Source: Primorskyibacter aestuariivivens | Lineage (GTDB): Bacteria; Pseudomonadota; Alphaproteobacteria; Rhodobacterales; Rhodobacteraceae | Assembly: GCF_028023675.1 (NCBI RefSeq) | Contig: NZ_JAQIOZ010000004.1 | Coordinates: 1-64,000, forward strand | DNA: 64,000 nucleotides | Reading direction: 5' to 3' | Shown: positions 1 through 8,846 of the stretch, piece after piece | Numbering within the stretch: the first letter of the stretch is position 1 | Layout: every line of letters begins with the position of its first letter | The notes under the pieces: generated by a model | What the model was told of the DNA's origin: nothing | Seen by the model: only the letters and a program-made list of their open reading frames with translations | The model's database searches: none | Position numbers and translations under genes: made by a program

Positions 1-39
1 CGCCTTGAACTCCGGCGAATGGTTCTTCCGTTTCGACAT
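1..39 (-). CDS. IS3-family transposase OrfA, N-terminal fragment
   Basis: Only 13 codons are visible and they read MSKRKNHSPEFKA. This is the classic beginning of IS3-family OrfA, the helix-turn-helix protein that joins OrfB by frameshifting to make the active transposase. An AAGGAG ribosome binding site lies a few bases before the ATG at 39, so the start is clear. The rest of the gene lies to the left of the window, so intactness cannot be judged. Confidence 0.75.
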   Translation of the reverse strand, partial: MSKRKNHSPEFKA

Positions 40-106
40 CTCTAATCTCCTTATCGTCGAAGACCAGCAGACAACAAATCGTAGCTTACGTCAGTGTCCG
101 AATTTC
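1..106 (-). mobile_element. End of an IS3-family insertion sequence (truncated by window edge)
   Basis: The first codons of an IS3-type OrfA are read on the minus strand at the edge, and the bases from about 40 to 106 form its upstream leader. The terminal inverted repeat probably begins near 106, where the minus strand reads TGAAATTCGGACACTG, since IS3 elements usually start with TG. The exact boundary is inferred: the other end is off the window and no target duplication can be compared. Confidence 0.55.
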
Positions 107-276
107 AGGGGGTAGCTCAGGGGACTAGTAGGGGATCGGGGTACAACCGACGACGGGTGGGTGCGACGCCGTGCAAGATCAAGACTAGAAAATTGCTTTT
201 TGTACCAGAGTGTTGTAAGGTGTGGGCAGGCTTTGTGCGCTTGCGTGCAACATGGTCCACCGGAACCGCCAAACAA

Positions 277-321
277 TTCGTAAGGACAAGGTCGGGGGTT
301 CGAGTCCCTCTTGAGGCACCA
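277..321 (+). pseudogene. 3' half of tRNA-Thr(CGT); likely attR of an integrated element
   Basis: The segment has exact tRNA spacing: anticodon loop TTCGTAA (277-283), 3' anticodon strand GGACA, variable loop AGGTC, T arm GGGGG-TTCGAGT-CCCTC (294-310), acceptor strand TTGAGGC, discriminator A, and encoded CCA (319-321). Anticodon CGT means threonine, and the implied G1-C72 and C2-G71 pairs agree with tRNA-Thr identity. The upstream bases do not pair with GGACA, and no GCCTCAA acceptor strand is found, so the 5' half is missing. Tyrosine integrases recombine in the anticodon loop and duplicate exactly this kind of 3' half, so it is read as the distal attachment site of an island on the left. 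It cannot yield a functional tRNA. Confidence 0.72.
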
Positions 322-417
322 TTTCCCCTACCATCAGATGGCAAATCGCGGCCTTCAGCCTGCGGCCTGCCGACGATCCCGATTGTGTGACGCACCCCTT
401 TGCAAGCTGTGGAACAA

Positions 418-443
418 CCGACGCACAAACCCATGCGCGTCGG
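418..443 (-). terminator. Rho-independent-type terminator after hemY
   Basis: On the minus strand a 10-bp stem (CCGACGCGCA with TGTGCGTCGG, one G-U pair) closes a 6-base loop and is followed by TTGTT. It lies 18 bases past the hemY stop codon, where the hemD-mic60-hemY operon should end. The T tract is short. Confidence 0.55.
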
Positions 444-460
444 TCGCCTATACAGATCTG

Positions 461-1984
461 TCAGGCTTTGACCGAATCTTCCTGATCCGAAGGTGTCTCT
501 GCATCGGCGTCGATCACCTCCGCATCTTCGGTCACCTCGTCTGCGTCATCGACATAACCCTCGGTCTCATCCGTGGCCTGCATGTCTTCGGCAGAATGGT
601 CCTCGATCGTGCCGACGATCAGCGGAAGCATCGCGGCATTTGTCGCCGATGCCACATCCGACATGGGCGGGGTCTTCCAGCTGAGCGTGTCGAGCGCGCC
701 GCAATTCCCACAGACGGCTGTCCATTCGTTCTGAATATTCGAGCATTTGTCACAGACCCATTGCGGGCCACGTGGCGCATTGAGCGCCCGGGCGAGCCAG
801 CCCTTAACCACGGCATCATCGGAGCCTTCGCCACGTTCAATGGCGGCCATGATGGTCAGCACGCGGGCATCGGGATCGCTTTCGGCCAGATCGCCCAATG
901 CGCGGCGGGCGGCGGGAAAATCCTCATCCGCGATATGCAGTTCGGCCTTGAGCAGGCGGGTTTCGCGATGTTCGGGCTTGATCTTGAACAATTGCTGGAA
1001 CCGTTTGATCCGCGCCGCCGGGGTCTCCTCGGGCGCGATCTCGGCAAAGCTGGCGGCCAAGTCGGGATGCGGCTGGGCATCCCAGGCTTTCTTGATCACC
1101 CGCACCGCATATTTCGGTTTTCCCTGTTCGATATAGCCCCGCGCCGCCATGACAGCCGCCGGGATCAGCTCAGGCGACAGGCGATTGGCCTCGATGGCCG
1201 CTTCGCGCTGGTCAATGCTGCTGCCTTCATCAGCCACGGCACGTGCCTCCGACAGCGCAAGCACTGCGTCGCGCCGTTTATGCACATCGCGCGGCAGAGT
1301 TCCGTGCTTGAGCTTGGCGTTCAGTGTCTTGCGCGCACCTTTCCAATCCGCGTGCTCCGCCTGAAGCTTGAGCAGGATATCCTGCGTCTCTTCATGCTTG
1401 GGCTTGATGGCGAAAGCGCGCTCGGCCAGTTTCAAAGCCGTGTCGGTATCCCCATCCGCCAGCTTCTGTTTCATGATGCCGCGCACGCCCACAAAGCGCG
1501 TGCTTTCATCGGCAACCAACTTTTTATAAACCGCTTCGGCTTTGGCCCGGTCACCCGTCATCTCGGCGGCCTGTGCTTTGAGAAGGTTGGTTAGTTCCGG
1601 CTTTTGCAGGTAACGTTCCGCCTTGGTGGCCTTGGACATGGCCAGCTTGCCCTCGCCCGAGGCCAGCGCCATGAGCCCGTCGCTCAGCGCCTGGAAGCCT
1701 TTGCGTTCGCGGCTGCGGTCGAAATAGCGCGAAATCGCGGTTTCATCGCCATTTACAAAACGCAGCACCGCAATCAGCAGGGACACGAGTTTCAGCAAGA
1801 CCCAAAGGGCAACCATCAGGGCGAACAAGGCGATCACCATCTGAATGGCGCTGAACGAAAACTCCTGTCCGTTGAAGGTCACGCGCAGACCCGCGCCGTC
1901 ATATTCCAAAAGCCATCCCGCGCCCCAGGACAGGGCCGCGACCACGACAACAAAGACGATAATTTTCAAAAGAGTCCAAAGCAT
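461..1984 (-). CDS. hemY: HemY-type TPR membrane protein
   Basis: A 507-residue inner-membrane protein of the proteobacterial HemY family (not the Bacillus protoporphyrinogen oxidase). It has two N-terminal membrane segments (about residues 5-25 and 45-75), then TPR-like helices. HemY proteins are thought to help late haem synthesis, but no reaction is established. The C-terminal part holds a zinc-ribbon-like C-x2-C-x10-C-x2-C set (C411, C414, C425, C428), followed by a very acidic tail. ATG 1984 is chosen because the AAGGAC site is well spaced for it; ATG 1987 directly upstream is the alternative. It begins 13 bases after mic60 in the same operon. Confidence 0.85.
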   Translation of the reverse strand: MLWTLLKIIVFVVVVAALSWGAGWLLEYDGAGLRVTFNGQEFSFSAIQMVIALFALMVALWVLLKLVSLLIAVLRFVNGDETAISRYFDRSRERKGFQALSDGLMALASGEGKLAMSKATKAERYLQKPELTNLLKAQAAEMTGDRAKAEAVYKKLVADESTRFVGVRGIMKQKLADGDTDTALKLAERAFAIKPKHEETQDILLKLQAEHADWKGARKTLNAKLKHGTLPRDVHKRRDAVLALSEARAVADEGSSIDQREAAIEANRLSPELIPAAVMAARGYIEQGKPKYAVRVIKKAWDAQPHPDLAASFAEIAPEETPAARIKRFQQLFKIKPEHRETRLLKAELHIADEDFPAARRALGDLAESDPDARVLTIMAAIERGEGSDDAVVKGWLARALNAPRGPQWVCDKCSNIQNEWTAVCGNCGALDTLSWKTPPMSDVASATNAAMLPLIVGTIEDHSAEDMQATDETEGYVDDADEVTEDAEVIDADAETPSDQEDSVKA

Positions 1985-1997
1985 CATTTCGTCCTTA

Positions 1998-3371
1998 TTA
2001 CCGGTTGAGCTGTTGCGCGATGTCTTGCGCCGCAGCAAGGGCCGCGAAGCGCGCATTGGCGGCGGCCACCCATGTCTCAAGTTCTGCCTTGGCCACGTCG
2101 GGCAGGGCCTCAATCTCGGTCAGGGCAGTTTGCAGATCGCCGCCGCGCACAGCGGCTTCGGCGCGGCTCAGCACCGCGTCGGCATCGTCGCCTTCGCGCG
2201 GCTCGACCGACCGGACCTCGAACATCTTTTCCAGCACCGAACCAATGCCGCTCTCGCCCTCTTCTGCCGGGGCATTGTCACGCGCGGCACGCAGCGCAGC
2301 GCGGGCAAGGTCCGGGAACTCTTCGCGCAGCGTGGCTTGCGTTGCCACGCCGGTCTCGGCCACCGCGCTCAGCGCGTCGGGAACCGGCGTGTCGATATTG
2401 TCGGCCAACTCGCCCAGCGCCGCGCCAAAGGCATCGCCAGTGTCCAGCGCACTCAGGATGCGGGTCATCGCGGAACGGGCCGCAGCCAACCGCGCCTCGG
2501 CCAGCGCGCGTTCTTCCATCTCTGTCGCTTCGGCGGCGATCTTTTCAATCTTGGCCTTTTCGGCGGCAATCGTATCCTCAATCGCCTTGCGCTGTTCTTC
2601 CATGGATGCGCGCAGGCGTTCCAACTCGTCCTCATAGGCCTTGATCGCCTCGCGCGAGACATTGTCCTCGATCGGGCGTTTGGCCAGATCAGTCATGCGT
2701 GTCTCAAGCACAGCAAGCTGATCGGGAAGCGATTCCAATGCACCAACCCGGTCGGTCAATGCCGCCAGGGTTTCGCGGGTTTCGTCTATCGCGCCCGACG
2801 TGGCGCTCAGATTGTCGCCAAGTGTTTTCAACGCCGTGTCGGTTGCGTCGGCACGGTCCTGCAGAGAGGCAGACAGCCCTTCAAGCGTTTCACCCTGTTC
2901 GGCCAGCGCTGCAGTCACATCGGCGCGGAAGGTATCCCCGCCGTCGCCACCAAAGGGCCAATCTCCGGATTCATATTGCGCCGCCCCAAATCCAACCGCA
3001 GCAGCGGCAACACCGCCAAACAGCATGGCACCAAACCCGCCACGGCGTTCCACCACCGTCTGCGCTTCGGGGGCCGCAGCATCCGGTGCGCGTTCGGCGG
3101 CCGCTTCCTCGGTCTCGGACTGCTCCGGCGGCGCGATCTCGCCTTCGGGTTCACCATCGGGAACGATCTCGGCATCCTCGACGGTGTCTTCGGCGTCACT
3201 CACCTCTTCGGGTGTTTCGCCAGACGCTTCGGTGTCGGCATCGGTTTCCGGCGCCTCAGGTGACGTATCCGCACCATCACTTTCGACGGTGGCTTCCGGA
3301 GTTTCCGTCACCTCATCCTTGTTGGCCTTGTCGTCCACGTTCTCGGACTTCGGATCTTTGGAATCTGACAC
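1998..3371 (-). CDS. Mic60/mitofilin homologue (alphaproteobacterial MICOS-like protein)
   Basis: A 457-residue protein with a long acidic N-terminal region (Glu, Asp, Thr-rich, about 1-105), a single membrane segment around residues 115-135 (FGAMLFGGVAAAAVGFGAAQ), a long coiled coil, and a C-terminal helical mitofilin-type region. This layout and its place between hemD and hemY match the alphaproteobacterial Mic60 proteins, which bend inner membrane in intracytoplasmic membranes and are ancestral to the mitochondrial MICOS core. The start is GTG at 3371, preceded by AAAGGTGAT at good distance. The N-terminal acidic stretch suggests the tail before the membrane segment is cytoplasmic. Confidence 0.82.
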   Translation of the reverse strand: MSDSKDPKSENVDDKANKDEVTETPEATVESDGADTSPEAPETDADTEASGETPEEVSDAEDTVEDAEIVPDGEPEGEIAPPEQSETEEAAAERAPDAAAPEAQTVVERRGGFGAMLFGGVAAAAVGFGAAQYESGDWPFGGDGGDTFRADVTAALAEQGETLEGLSASLQDRADATDTALKTLGDNLSATSGAIDETRETLAALTDRVGALESLPDQLAVLETRMTDLAKRPIEDNVSREAIKAYEDELERLRASMEEQRKAIEDTIAAEKAKIEKIAAEATEMEERALAEARLAAARSAMTRILSALDTGDAFGAALGELADNIDTPVPDALSAVAETGVATQATLREEFPDLARAALRAARDNAPAEEGESGIGSVLEKMFEVRSVEPREGDDADAVLSRAEAAVRGGDLQTALTEIEALPDVAKAELETWVAAANARFAALAAAQDIAQQLNR

Positions 3372-3419
3372 CGGATATCACCTTTTCGAATCTTTCTGCT
3401 GCAGTGCAACATCATTACC

Positions 3420-4148
3420 TTAAGCATTCCCCCTCCCCCCCTCAACAGGGCGATTGGTGGGATAAAGCCCTGAAACGGCGGCGCACATCGCCGCACCATC
3501 GGGACGCGGGGCCACGATCATGCGCTCCCCTTCGACCCCTGCCGCCGCGTCACGTACCGCTTCGCTCATCGCGACGACCCAGAGCGGCGCATGACCATGG
3601 ACCTCTTGGCAGACTAGGCGGGCGGAGCGCGTAGAGAACAGGGGAAGGATAACGGGGCGCTCCCCGTCCAGCAGTGCATGCGCCTCAGGCGATAGGGGGC
3701 GTGGGCGCTGATCATACACCTCGCGTTCTTGTACATCCAACCCCGCCTGCCGCAATCTGTTCGCCACATCCCCCCGCGTATGTCGCCCATGCAGGTGCAA
3801 AAGCGGGACACTTGGAATATGGGAGGTAAGGTAGTCCACGAGAGCGTCTGCGGTCTCCCCGGCCTGTACCGCATCAAAACCAGCCTCGCGCGCGGCGTGT
3901 GTCGTGCGGGGACCGACGCAAAATGCTGGGCCGGACATCGAACCCCGATAATGCGCCACAGCGTTGGCCGAGGTCAGGATCACACCGGCGATATCCGGTT
4001 TGCCCGGCGCATGCGACAGGCCGACAATCTCCAGAACCGGCGACATGATCACGGGACCAAGCGCCACCCGCTGCGCCAGTTCGGCGGCAAACGCCTCGGA
4101 CGCCGCTTTGGGGCGGGTCAGCAAAAGCGCGGGGGTTTGCTCGGTCAT
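3420..4148 (-). CDS. hemD: Uroporphyrinogen-III synthase
   Basis: A 242-residue protein of the HemD family, which closes hydroxymethylbilane with inversion of ring D in haem and corrin synthesis. The N-terminal LLLTRPKA motif, the ILTSANAV segment and the central HGRHTRGD stretch are typical of this poorly conserved family. The start at 4148 (MTEQTP) puts LLLTRP near the N-terminus; an in-frame ATG at 4172 would add 8 residues and cannot be excluded, as neither has a strong ribosome binding site. It is first in hemD-mic60-hemY and diverges from tsaD across about 72 bases. hemC is not next to it here. Confidence 0.85.
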   Translation of the reverse strand: MTEQTPALLLTRPKAASEAFAAELAQRVALGPVIMSPVLEIVGLSHAPGKPDIAGVILTSANAVAHYRGSMSGPAFCVGPRTTHAAREAGFDAVQAGETADALVDYLTSHIPSVPLLHLHGRHTRGDVANRLRQAGLDVQEREVYDQRPRPLSPEAHALLDGERPVILPLFSTRSARLVCQEVHGHAPLWVVAMSEAVRDAAAGVEGERMIVAPRPDGAAMCAAVSGLYPTNRPVEGGRGNA

Positions 4149-4220
4149 GACCGGCGCGGGATTGTTTGACATCGCGCCAAGTGTTACCTGCCGAAAACCG
4201 CCTGTGCAACGGACCCGCCC

Positions 4221-5318
4221 ATGACCCGACCGCTCACGATCCTTGGAATCGAAAGCAGCTGCGACGACACCGCCGCCGCGGTCGTGACCCGTGATAGCTC
4301 TGGGCAGGTGCGGATCGCGTCTTCGGTCGTGATTGGGCAGACCGGATTGCACAGCGCCTATGGTGGCGTGGTGCCCGAGATCGCCGCGCGCGCCCATGCA
4401 GAACGGGTCGACATCTGCGTCAAACAGGCTCTGACACAGGCGAATACGGCTTTGTCCGACATGGATGCCATCGCCGTCACGGCCGGTCCGGGGCTGATCG
4501 GCGGAGTGGTATCGGGCGTCATGTGCGCCAAAGGGATTGCCGCGGGCGCAGGGCTTCCGCTGATCGGCGTGAACCATCTTGCCGGCCATGCCCTGACCCC
4601 GCGCCTGACGGATAATGTGGCCTACCCCTATCTCATGCTGCTGGTTTCGGGGGGGCATTGCCAGTTCCTGATCGCACGCTCGGCGACCAATTTCATCCGT
4701 CTTGGGGGGACGATCGACGACGCGCCCGGCGAAGCCTTTGACAAAACCGCGCGCATTCTGGGCCTGCCACAGCCGGGCGGCCCGTCCGTGGAACAAGCGG
4801 CCAGCACAGGTGATGCCAAGCGCTTTGCCCTGCCCCGCCCGCTTTTGGACAAGCCCGGCTGTGACATGTCGTTCTCCGGATTGAAAACCGCGATGCTGCG
4901 CGCGCGGGACGGAATCGTGGCGGAAAAGGGCGGGCTGGGCCGCCAGGATCGCGCCGATCTCTGCGCCGGGTTTCAAACTGCGGTGGCAGACGTTCTGGCG
5001 GGAAAATCCCGGCGGGCGATGGCCCTGTATCTCGGCATGACACCCGCAATCCCGACATTCGCCGTGGCGGGCGGCGTCGCGGCAAACACGGCCATTCGCG
5101 CCGTGTTAGAGACTGTTTGCAGGGAAAACGGCGTGGCATTCACCGCGCCACCGCTGGCGCTTTGTACGGATAACGCCGCCATGATCGCCTATGCCGGGCT
5201 GGAGCGGTTCGACGCGGGATTGAGTGATGACATGACGCTCTCTGCGCGGCCCCGCTGGCCGCTGGATTCGTCGGCAACCCCCATGCTGGGCAGCGGAAAG
5301 AAAGGGGCCAAGGCATGA
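4221..5318 (+). CDS. tsaD: tRNA N6-adenosine threonylcarbamoyltransferase
   Basis: TsaD (Gcp/Kae1 family, 365 residues) transfers the threonylcarbamoyl group to A37 of tRNAs that read ANN codons, working with TsaB and TsaE. The opening [14 protein letters not shown] phosphate-binding motif, the metal-binding NHLAGH histidines near residues 115-119, VSGGHCQF and the C-terminal [12 protein letters not shown] block are all present, so the enzyme looks complete. A seven-G run near 4650 lies inside the VSGGHC codons. It starts the operon tsaD-gpsA-yciI-EVE, and its partner tsaE lies in this window at 52292. Confidence 0.96.
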   Translation: MTRPLTILGIESSCDDTAAAVVTRDSSGQVRIASSVVIGQTGLHSAYGGVVPEIAARAHAERVDICVKQALTQANTALSDMDAIAVTAGPGLIGGVVSGVMCAKGIAAGAGLPLIGVNHLAGHALTPRLTDNVAYPYLMLLVSGGHCQFLIARSATNFIRLGGTIDDAPGEAFDKTARILGLPQPGGPSVEQAASTGDAKRFALPRPLLDKPGCDMSFSGLKTAMLRARDGIVAEKGGLGRQDRADLCAGFQTAVADVLAGKSRRAMALYLGMTPAIPTFAVAGGVAANTAIRAVLETVCRENGVAFTAPPLALCTDNAAMIAYAGLERFDAGLSDDMTLSARPRWPLDSSATPMLGSGKKGAKA

Positions 5319-6274
5319 GCATCGGTATTCTGGGCGGCGGCGCGTTTGGCACCGCGCTGGCCATTGCGCTGGACCAGACGCAGGACGTGACGCTCTGGGC
5401 GCGCGACACGACAGCCTTGTCCGACCGGCGTGAAAGCCCGCGCCTGCCCGGTGCAAGACTGCCCGAAACAGTCACTGTTACAGCGGAATTCGCAGAGGTC
5501 ACGTCCTCGGATACCCTGTTGCTGGCCGTACCGATGCAGCAGCTTGCCGGGGTTCTGGCCCAGATTGATGACCCTCTGGAGGGCAAATCCATCGTCGCCT
5601 GTTGCAAGGGGATCGACCTTGAGACCGGCTTTGGCCCCGCGCATATCGTGGCATTGGCGAAGCCGCTGGCGGTGCCCGCCATCCTAACCGGTCCCAGCTT
5701 TGCCGCTGATATTGCGCGCGGCCTTCCCACTGCGTTGACCCTTGCCTGTCAGGACGAGGAACGCGGAAAAGCCCTGCAACAGAGCCTGTCCACGCCGACG
5801 CTCCGGCTCTATCGCAGCACCGATATCACCGGGGCCGAGATTGGCGGCGCGTTGAAAAATGTGATCGCCATTGCCTGCGGCGTGACCATTGGCGCGGGTC
5901 TTGGCGACTCGGCGCGCGCTGCGCTCATGACCCGGGGCTTTGCTGAAATGACGCGTTTTGCCGTGGCCAATGGGGCGCGGGCCGAAACGCTGTCGGGCCT
6001 GTCCGGCTTTGGCGATCTGGCGCTGACCTGTACGTCGGACCTGTCGCGCAATTACCGCTTTGGCGTTGCGCTGGGACGGGGCGACGCATTTGACAGCTCG
6101 ACCACCGTCGAGGGTGCCGCCACGGCGCAGGCATTGCAGCGTGTGGCACAAGACCAGAATATCGCCCTGCCCATCGCGTCTGCCGTCGCGCAGCTTGTCG
6201 AAGGCAGATTGACAGTTCAGGATGTCATCAAGGACCTCCTGGCCCGCCCCCTGAAAGAGGAAAAACCATGCTGA
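5315..6274 (+). CDS. gpsA: Glycerol-3-phosphate dehydrogenase [NAD(P)+]
   Basis: A 319-residue GpsA that reduces dihydroxyacetone phosphate to sn-glycerol 3-phosphate for phospholipid synthesis. The N-terminal [12 protein letters not shown] nucleotide-binding loop, [17 protein letters not shown], the catalytic [13 protein letters not shown] lysine segment and [12 protein letters not shown] are intact. It overlaps tsaD by four bases (ATGA), indicating translational coupling, and overlaps the next gene by seven. Confidence 0.96.
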   Translation: MSIGILGGGAFGTALAIALDQTQDVTLWARDTTALSDRRESPRLPGARLPETVTVTAEFAEVTSSDTLLLAVPMQQLAGVLAQIDDPLEGKSIVACCKGIDLETGFGPAHIVALAKPLAVPAILTGPSFAADIARGLPTALTLACQDEERGKALQQSLSTPTLRLYRSTDITGAEIGGALKNVIAIACGVTIGAGLGDSARAALMTRGFAEMTRFAVANGARAETLSGLSGFGDLALTCTSDLSRNYRFGVALGRGDAFDSSTTVEGAATAQALQRVAQDQNIALPIASAVAQLVEGRLTVQDVIKDLLARPLKEEKPC

Positions 6275-6537
6275 TTGCCCTGTTCGCCCGCGACAAAGCC
6301 GGAGCGCTTCAAACCCGCAAGGACAACCGCGAGGCCCATCTGGTTTATATCAAGGAAACCGGCGTCGTGGCACAGGCCGGACCGCTGATCGAAAACGGCG
6401 AGATGGCCGGGTCGCTTGTCATTCTCGATGTCGAGGACATGGCGGCGGCTGAAACCTGGGCCGCGAATGACCCCTATGCCAAAGCCGGGCTGTTTGCCGA
6501 TGTACAGCTTGTGGAATGGAAACGGGTGATCGGCTGA
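6268..6537 (+). CDS. YciI family protein
   Basis: An 89-residue YCII-domain protein, a ferredoxin-like fold family with largely unknown biochemistry; conserved His and Asp residues suggest an enzymatic or binding site. The sequence shows the expected order: [20 protein letters not shown] (conserved His), GPL-n-GS, then [10 protein letters not shown]-n-V-n-W. It overlaps both gpsA and the following EVE gene (TGATG), so the four genes form one transcription unit. Confidence 0.88.
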   Translation: MLIALFARDKAGALQTRKDNREAHLVYIKETGVVAQAGPLIENGEMAGSLVILDVEDMAAAETWAANDPYAKAGLFADVQLVEWKRVIG

Positions 6538-6950
6538 TGCGCTACTGGCTGTTCAAATCCGAACCTTCGACCTGGAGCTGGGACGATCAGGTCGCCAAGG
6601 GCGATGGGGGAGAAGAATGGGACGGCGTCCGCAACTATCAGGCCCGCAATTTCATGCGCGAGATGGCGGTGGGCGATCGCGGCTTTTTCTATCATTCGCA
6701 AAAGGACCGCGAGATTGTCGGCATTGTCGAAGTCTGCGCCGAAGCGCATCCCGACAGTACCACCGATGACGCGCGGTGGGATTGTGTGGATATTCGCGCG
6801 ATTGAGCCGCTGCCCACCCCAGTGACATTGGACCAGATCAAAGCCGATGAGAAACTGGCGGATATGGTACTTGTCAAGAACTCCCGCCTGTCTGTGCAAC
6901 CCGTGACCGAGGCCGATTGGACCCATATTTGCGCGCTCGGCGGGCTCTGA
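6537..6950 (+). CDS. EVE domain-containing protein (thymocyte nuclear protein 1-like)
   Basis: A 137-residue EVE (PUA-like) protein beginning [18 protein letters not shown], followed by GVRNYQARNFM and GFFYHS, which form the family's aromatic pocket for modified bases. EVE proteins are thought to bind modified bases in DNA or RNA; the exact ligand here is unknown. The ATG at 6537 overlaps the yciI stop codon and gives the canonical MRYWL start. It is the last gene of the tsaD operon; no clear terminator was seen after it. Confidence 0.9.
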   Translation: MRYWLFKSEPSTWSWDDQVAKGDGGEEWDGVRNYQARNFMREMAVGDRGFFYHSQKDREIVGIVEVCAEAHPDSTTDDARWDCVDIRAIEPLPTPVTLDQIKADEKLADMVLVKNSRLSVQPVTEADWTHICALGGL

Positions 6951-7440
6951 ATACGGTGCGCGCCCCAACACTGAAAGACTTGCCCAGAACCTCCGGTTCA
7001 GATGGAGTGTTTCCAGTTCCAAACCGGATCTTGAGATCCAGTTTTAACTTGACCACGCGGCATCAAAGGGGCGCAGCCAAACGTGCTGTGTTCCCGGATA
7101 ACGTCCAAGCTCACAGACGCGCAGAAGGCGTTCAACAGCATACCCCGATCCGAACGCTTGAATGCTGACCTGTTCATGGGCCTTGAAGATAGCGCCGAAA
7201 CGCTCGAGGCTCGGCGTAGAGAGACTGCACAGCGCAATTGGGAACAACGTCCCAGCAGCGCTGATGAAATTGCCAGACACATCCAACCCGTCTGTGTGAT
7301 CAAAGGGCGGAAAATCTAACCCCAAGCGGGGGCACTTCCGTTAGCACAGCACTTGGAGAGCAGGTCAACTTCAAATCGAGGACCAATCAGGGAAGCAGGT
7401 AGGTTCCAGCTTTTGAAATTTACGGCGCATCCGATCGTCA
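6951..7440. other. Unassigned stretch, possibly decayed DNA
   Basis: About 490 bases with no recognisable gene. Two frames stay open over the same bases, a 78-codon plus frame (7083-7319) and a 93-codon minus frame (7044-7325), but neither has a convincing ribosome binding site or a recognised motif. It borders an IS6-type remnant on the right, so it may be mobile-element debris. Confidence 0.5.
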
Positions 7441-7604
7441 CAAGACGGCATCCACCACATTGATCGAAAGTGGCGAAACAATTGGATCAAGAGTGATCAC
7501 GCGGCCCTGAAGCGGCTTTTCTCGGCTATCGCCAACGCTTCAATCCCCTGCGAACGCGAAAGGCGACCTCCAGCGGCATCGATACAATCCGGTGTATGCA
7601 AAAG
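7441..7604 (+). pseudogene. IS6-family transposase, C-terminal remnant with frameshift
   Basis: Translation gives HIDRKWRNNWIKSDHAALKR, matching the end of IS6-family DDE transposases, where the last catalytic Glu region normally reads like RKWRNNRIESDHAALKR. After about 7517 the match continues only in another frame: LGYRQRFNPLRTRKATSSGI, again typical of the family's last residues. The catalytic-region Glu is Lys (IKSD), the frame is broken, and most of the gene is missing. It is therefore a dead fragment with no visible inverted repeats. Confidence 0.72.
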
Positions 7605-7616
7605 TTCCCCTCTATG

Positions 7617-8825
7617 TCAGGACTGTTTTCCCGCAGGCAGGCGCAGCAGCAGTCGCCCGTAAAGACCAACAAAGGCAGCGAAAGCGATGAACCAGCCCAA
7701 GCCGGATATCGCATGCAGCAGCGGCGCGGCGTCGAACCACAGCCCCGCTGCGACACGCGCGAAGACGGCCAGCACCATGGCCAGGTAAATGACCATTGTT
7801 CCGGCTCCGGCGGTCAGCGCCTGCCCGGTATGCCCAAGCGTCGCGCGTGTCATCACCGCCAGGGTCATCAGCCCGATGGCACCCCCTGTCCAGAGATGCT
7901 GCGCGGCGGCTGGCGCAAGAACATCAGGTGCCAAAATCGCAACGCCCAGGGCCAGCGCCCCCAGCGGCACGAAGCTGTAGCCGACATGCAGCACCAACAG
8001 GAGCGGCTCGCGAAAGGTCAGCTGCCCGGCCCAGCGCGACAGGCGGATCGCATGGCACAAACCGGCACAGAGCATCGCAAGGCCGGTCACCGCGTTCATC
8101 GGCACAACAACCCAAAGTAGCAGGGCGGCCAGCAGCAGGAGCAGCGCGACCTTGTCAAAGCGGCGCATCGGTGGCACCGGCAGACGCTCTGACCCCTGTT
8201 TGACCAGCCAGTTGCGTGTAAAAGACGGCACGATCCGCCCGCCAATGACCCCGATCATCAGGATCCCCGCGCCCACACCCAGCCTGAGCCCCATACCTTG
8301 CGCGGCATAGTCGCCCCGCGCCGCTTCCCAATGGTACAACGCGTTTCCCATCGCAAAGACGCCCAGCATCCCAAGCACGATCAGGTTGCGCCAGTTTTTC
8401 CCCGCAACGATTTCACGACCGATGGCAAGCGCAAGCAGCAGCGGAAACGCCAGGTCGAGCGCTGCCACCAGCGCAGGCGACAGCCCCGCTGAAAACAGCA
8501 CCGCCACGCGCCCCGCAAGCCAGACCAGCGCCAACGCGCCAAGCCGCCAGCCCACGATCGGCAGGCGACCGGTCCAGTTCGGAACCGCTGTCAGCAGGAA
8601 ACCCGCGATAACGGTGCCAAGATAGCCGAAGAGGAATTCATGCGCGTGCCAGCTCACCGCATCGAAGGCGGTTGGAACACTCAACACACCGGTCAACATC
8701 GGGAGCCAGAGCGCCATGGAGACTGCGGCCCAGACCGCCGCACTGAAAAAGAATGGCCGGAACCCATAGGTCAGGATCGCCGGCCCGCGCCAGGCGCGCA
8801 TTTGTTTAGCGGTCGTCGCGGCCAT
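7617..8825 (-). CDS. nnrS: NnrS family haem-copper membrane protein
   Basis: A 402-residue protein with about twelve membrane segments. The family signatures GFRPFF (residues about 22-27), WHAHEFLFGYLGTVIAGFLLTAVPNWTG and the TRATLGHTG segment are present; the histidines are likely haem or copper ligands. NnrS proteins protect against nitric oxide and are co-regulated with NO reductase or denitrification genes. The ribosome binding site AGGAG precedes ATG 8825. It follows a DUF2478 gene on the same strand and faces an NsrR-like regulator, which supports NO-responsive control. No nor or nir genes are in the window. Confidence 0.92.
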   Translation of the reverse strand: MAATTAKQMRAWRGPAILTYGFRPFFFSAAVWAAVSMALWLPMLTGVLSVPTAFDAVSWHAHEFLFGYLGTVIAGFLLTAVPNWTGRLPIVGWRLGALALVWLAGRVAVLFSAGLSPALVAALDLAFPLLLALAIGREIVAGKNWRNLIVLGMLGVFAMGNALYHWEAARGDYAAQGMGLRLGVGAGILMIGVIGGRIVPSFTRNWLVKQGSERLPVPPMRRFDKVALLLLLAALLLWVVVPMNAVTGLAMLCAGLCHAIRLSRWAGQLTFREPLLLVLHVGYSFVPLGALALGVAILAPDVLAPAAAQHLWTGGAIGLMTLAVMTRATLGHTGQALTAGAGTMVIYLAMVLAVFARVAAGLWFDAAPLLHAISGLGWFIAFAAFVGLYGRLLLRLPAGKQS

Positions 8826-8846
8826 TGGGTGGTCTCCTTGGTTCGG

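Noticed and set aside
109-122. GGGGGTAGCTCAGG, which looks like the 5' end of a tRNA
   Set aside because: The D-arm-like motif is not followed by a tRNA body, and its acceptor strand does not pair with the 3' half at 277-321.
311-1594. Long plus-strand frame over hemY
   Set aside because: It is the shadow of the high-GC hemY gene on the other strand; it begins in the tRNA remnant, has no ribosome binding site and no domain.
1845-3263. Long plus-strand frame over mic60
   Set aside because: Arg/Gly/Phe-rich shadow of mic60; no family resemblance.
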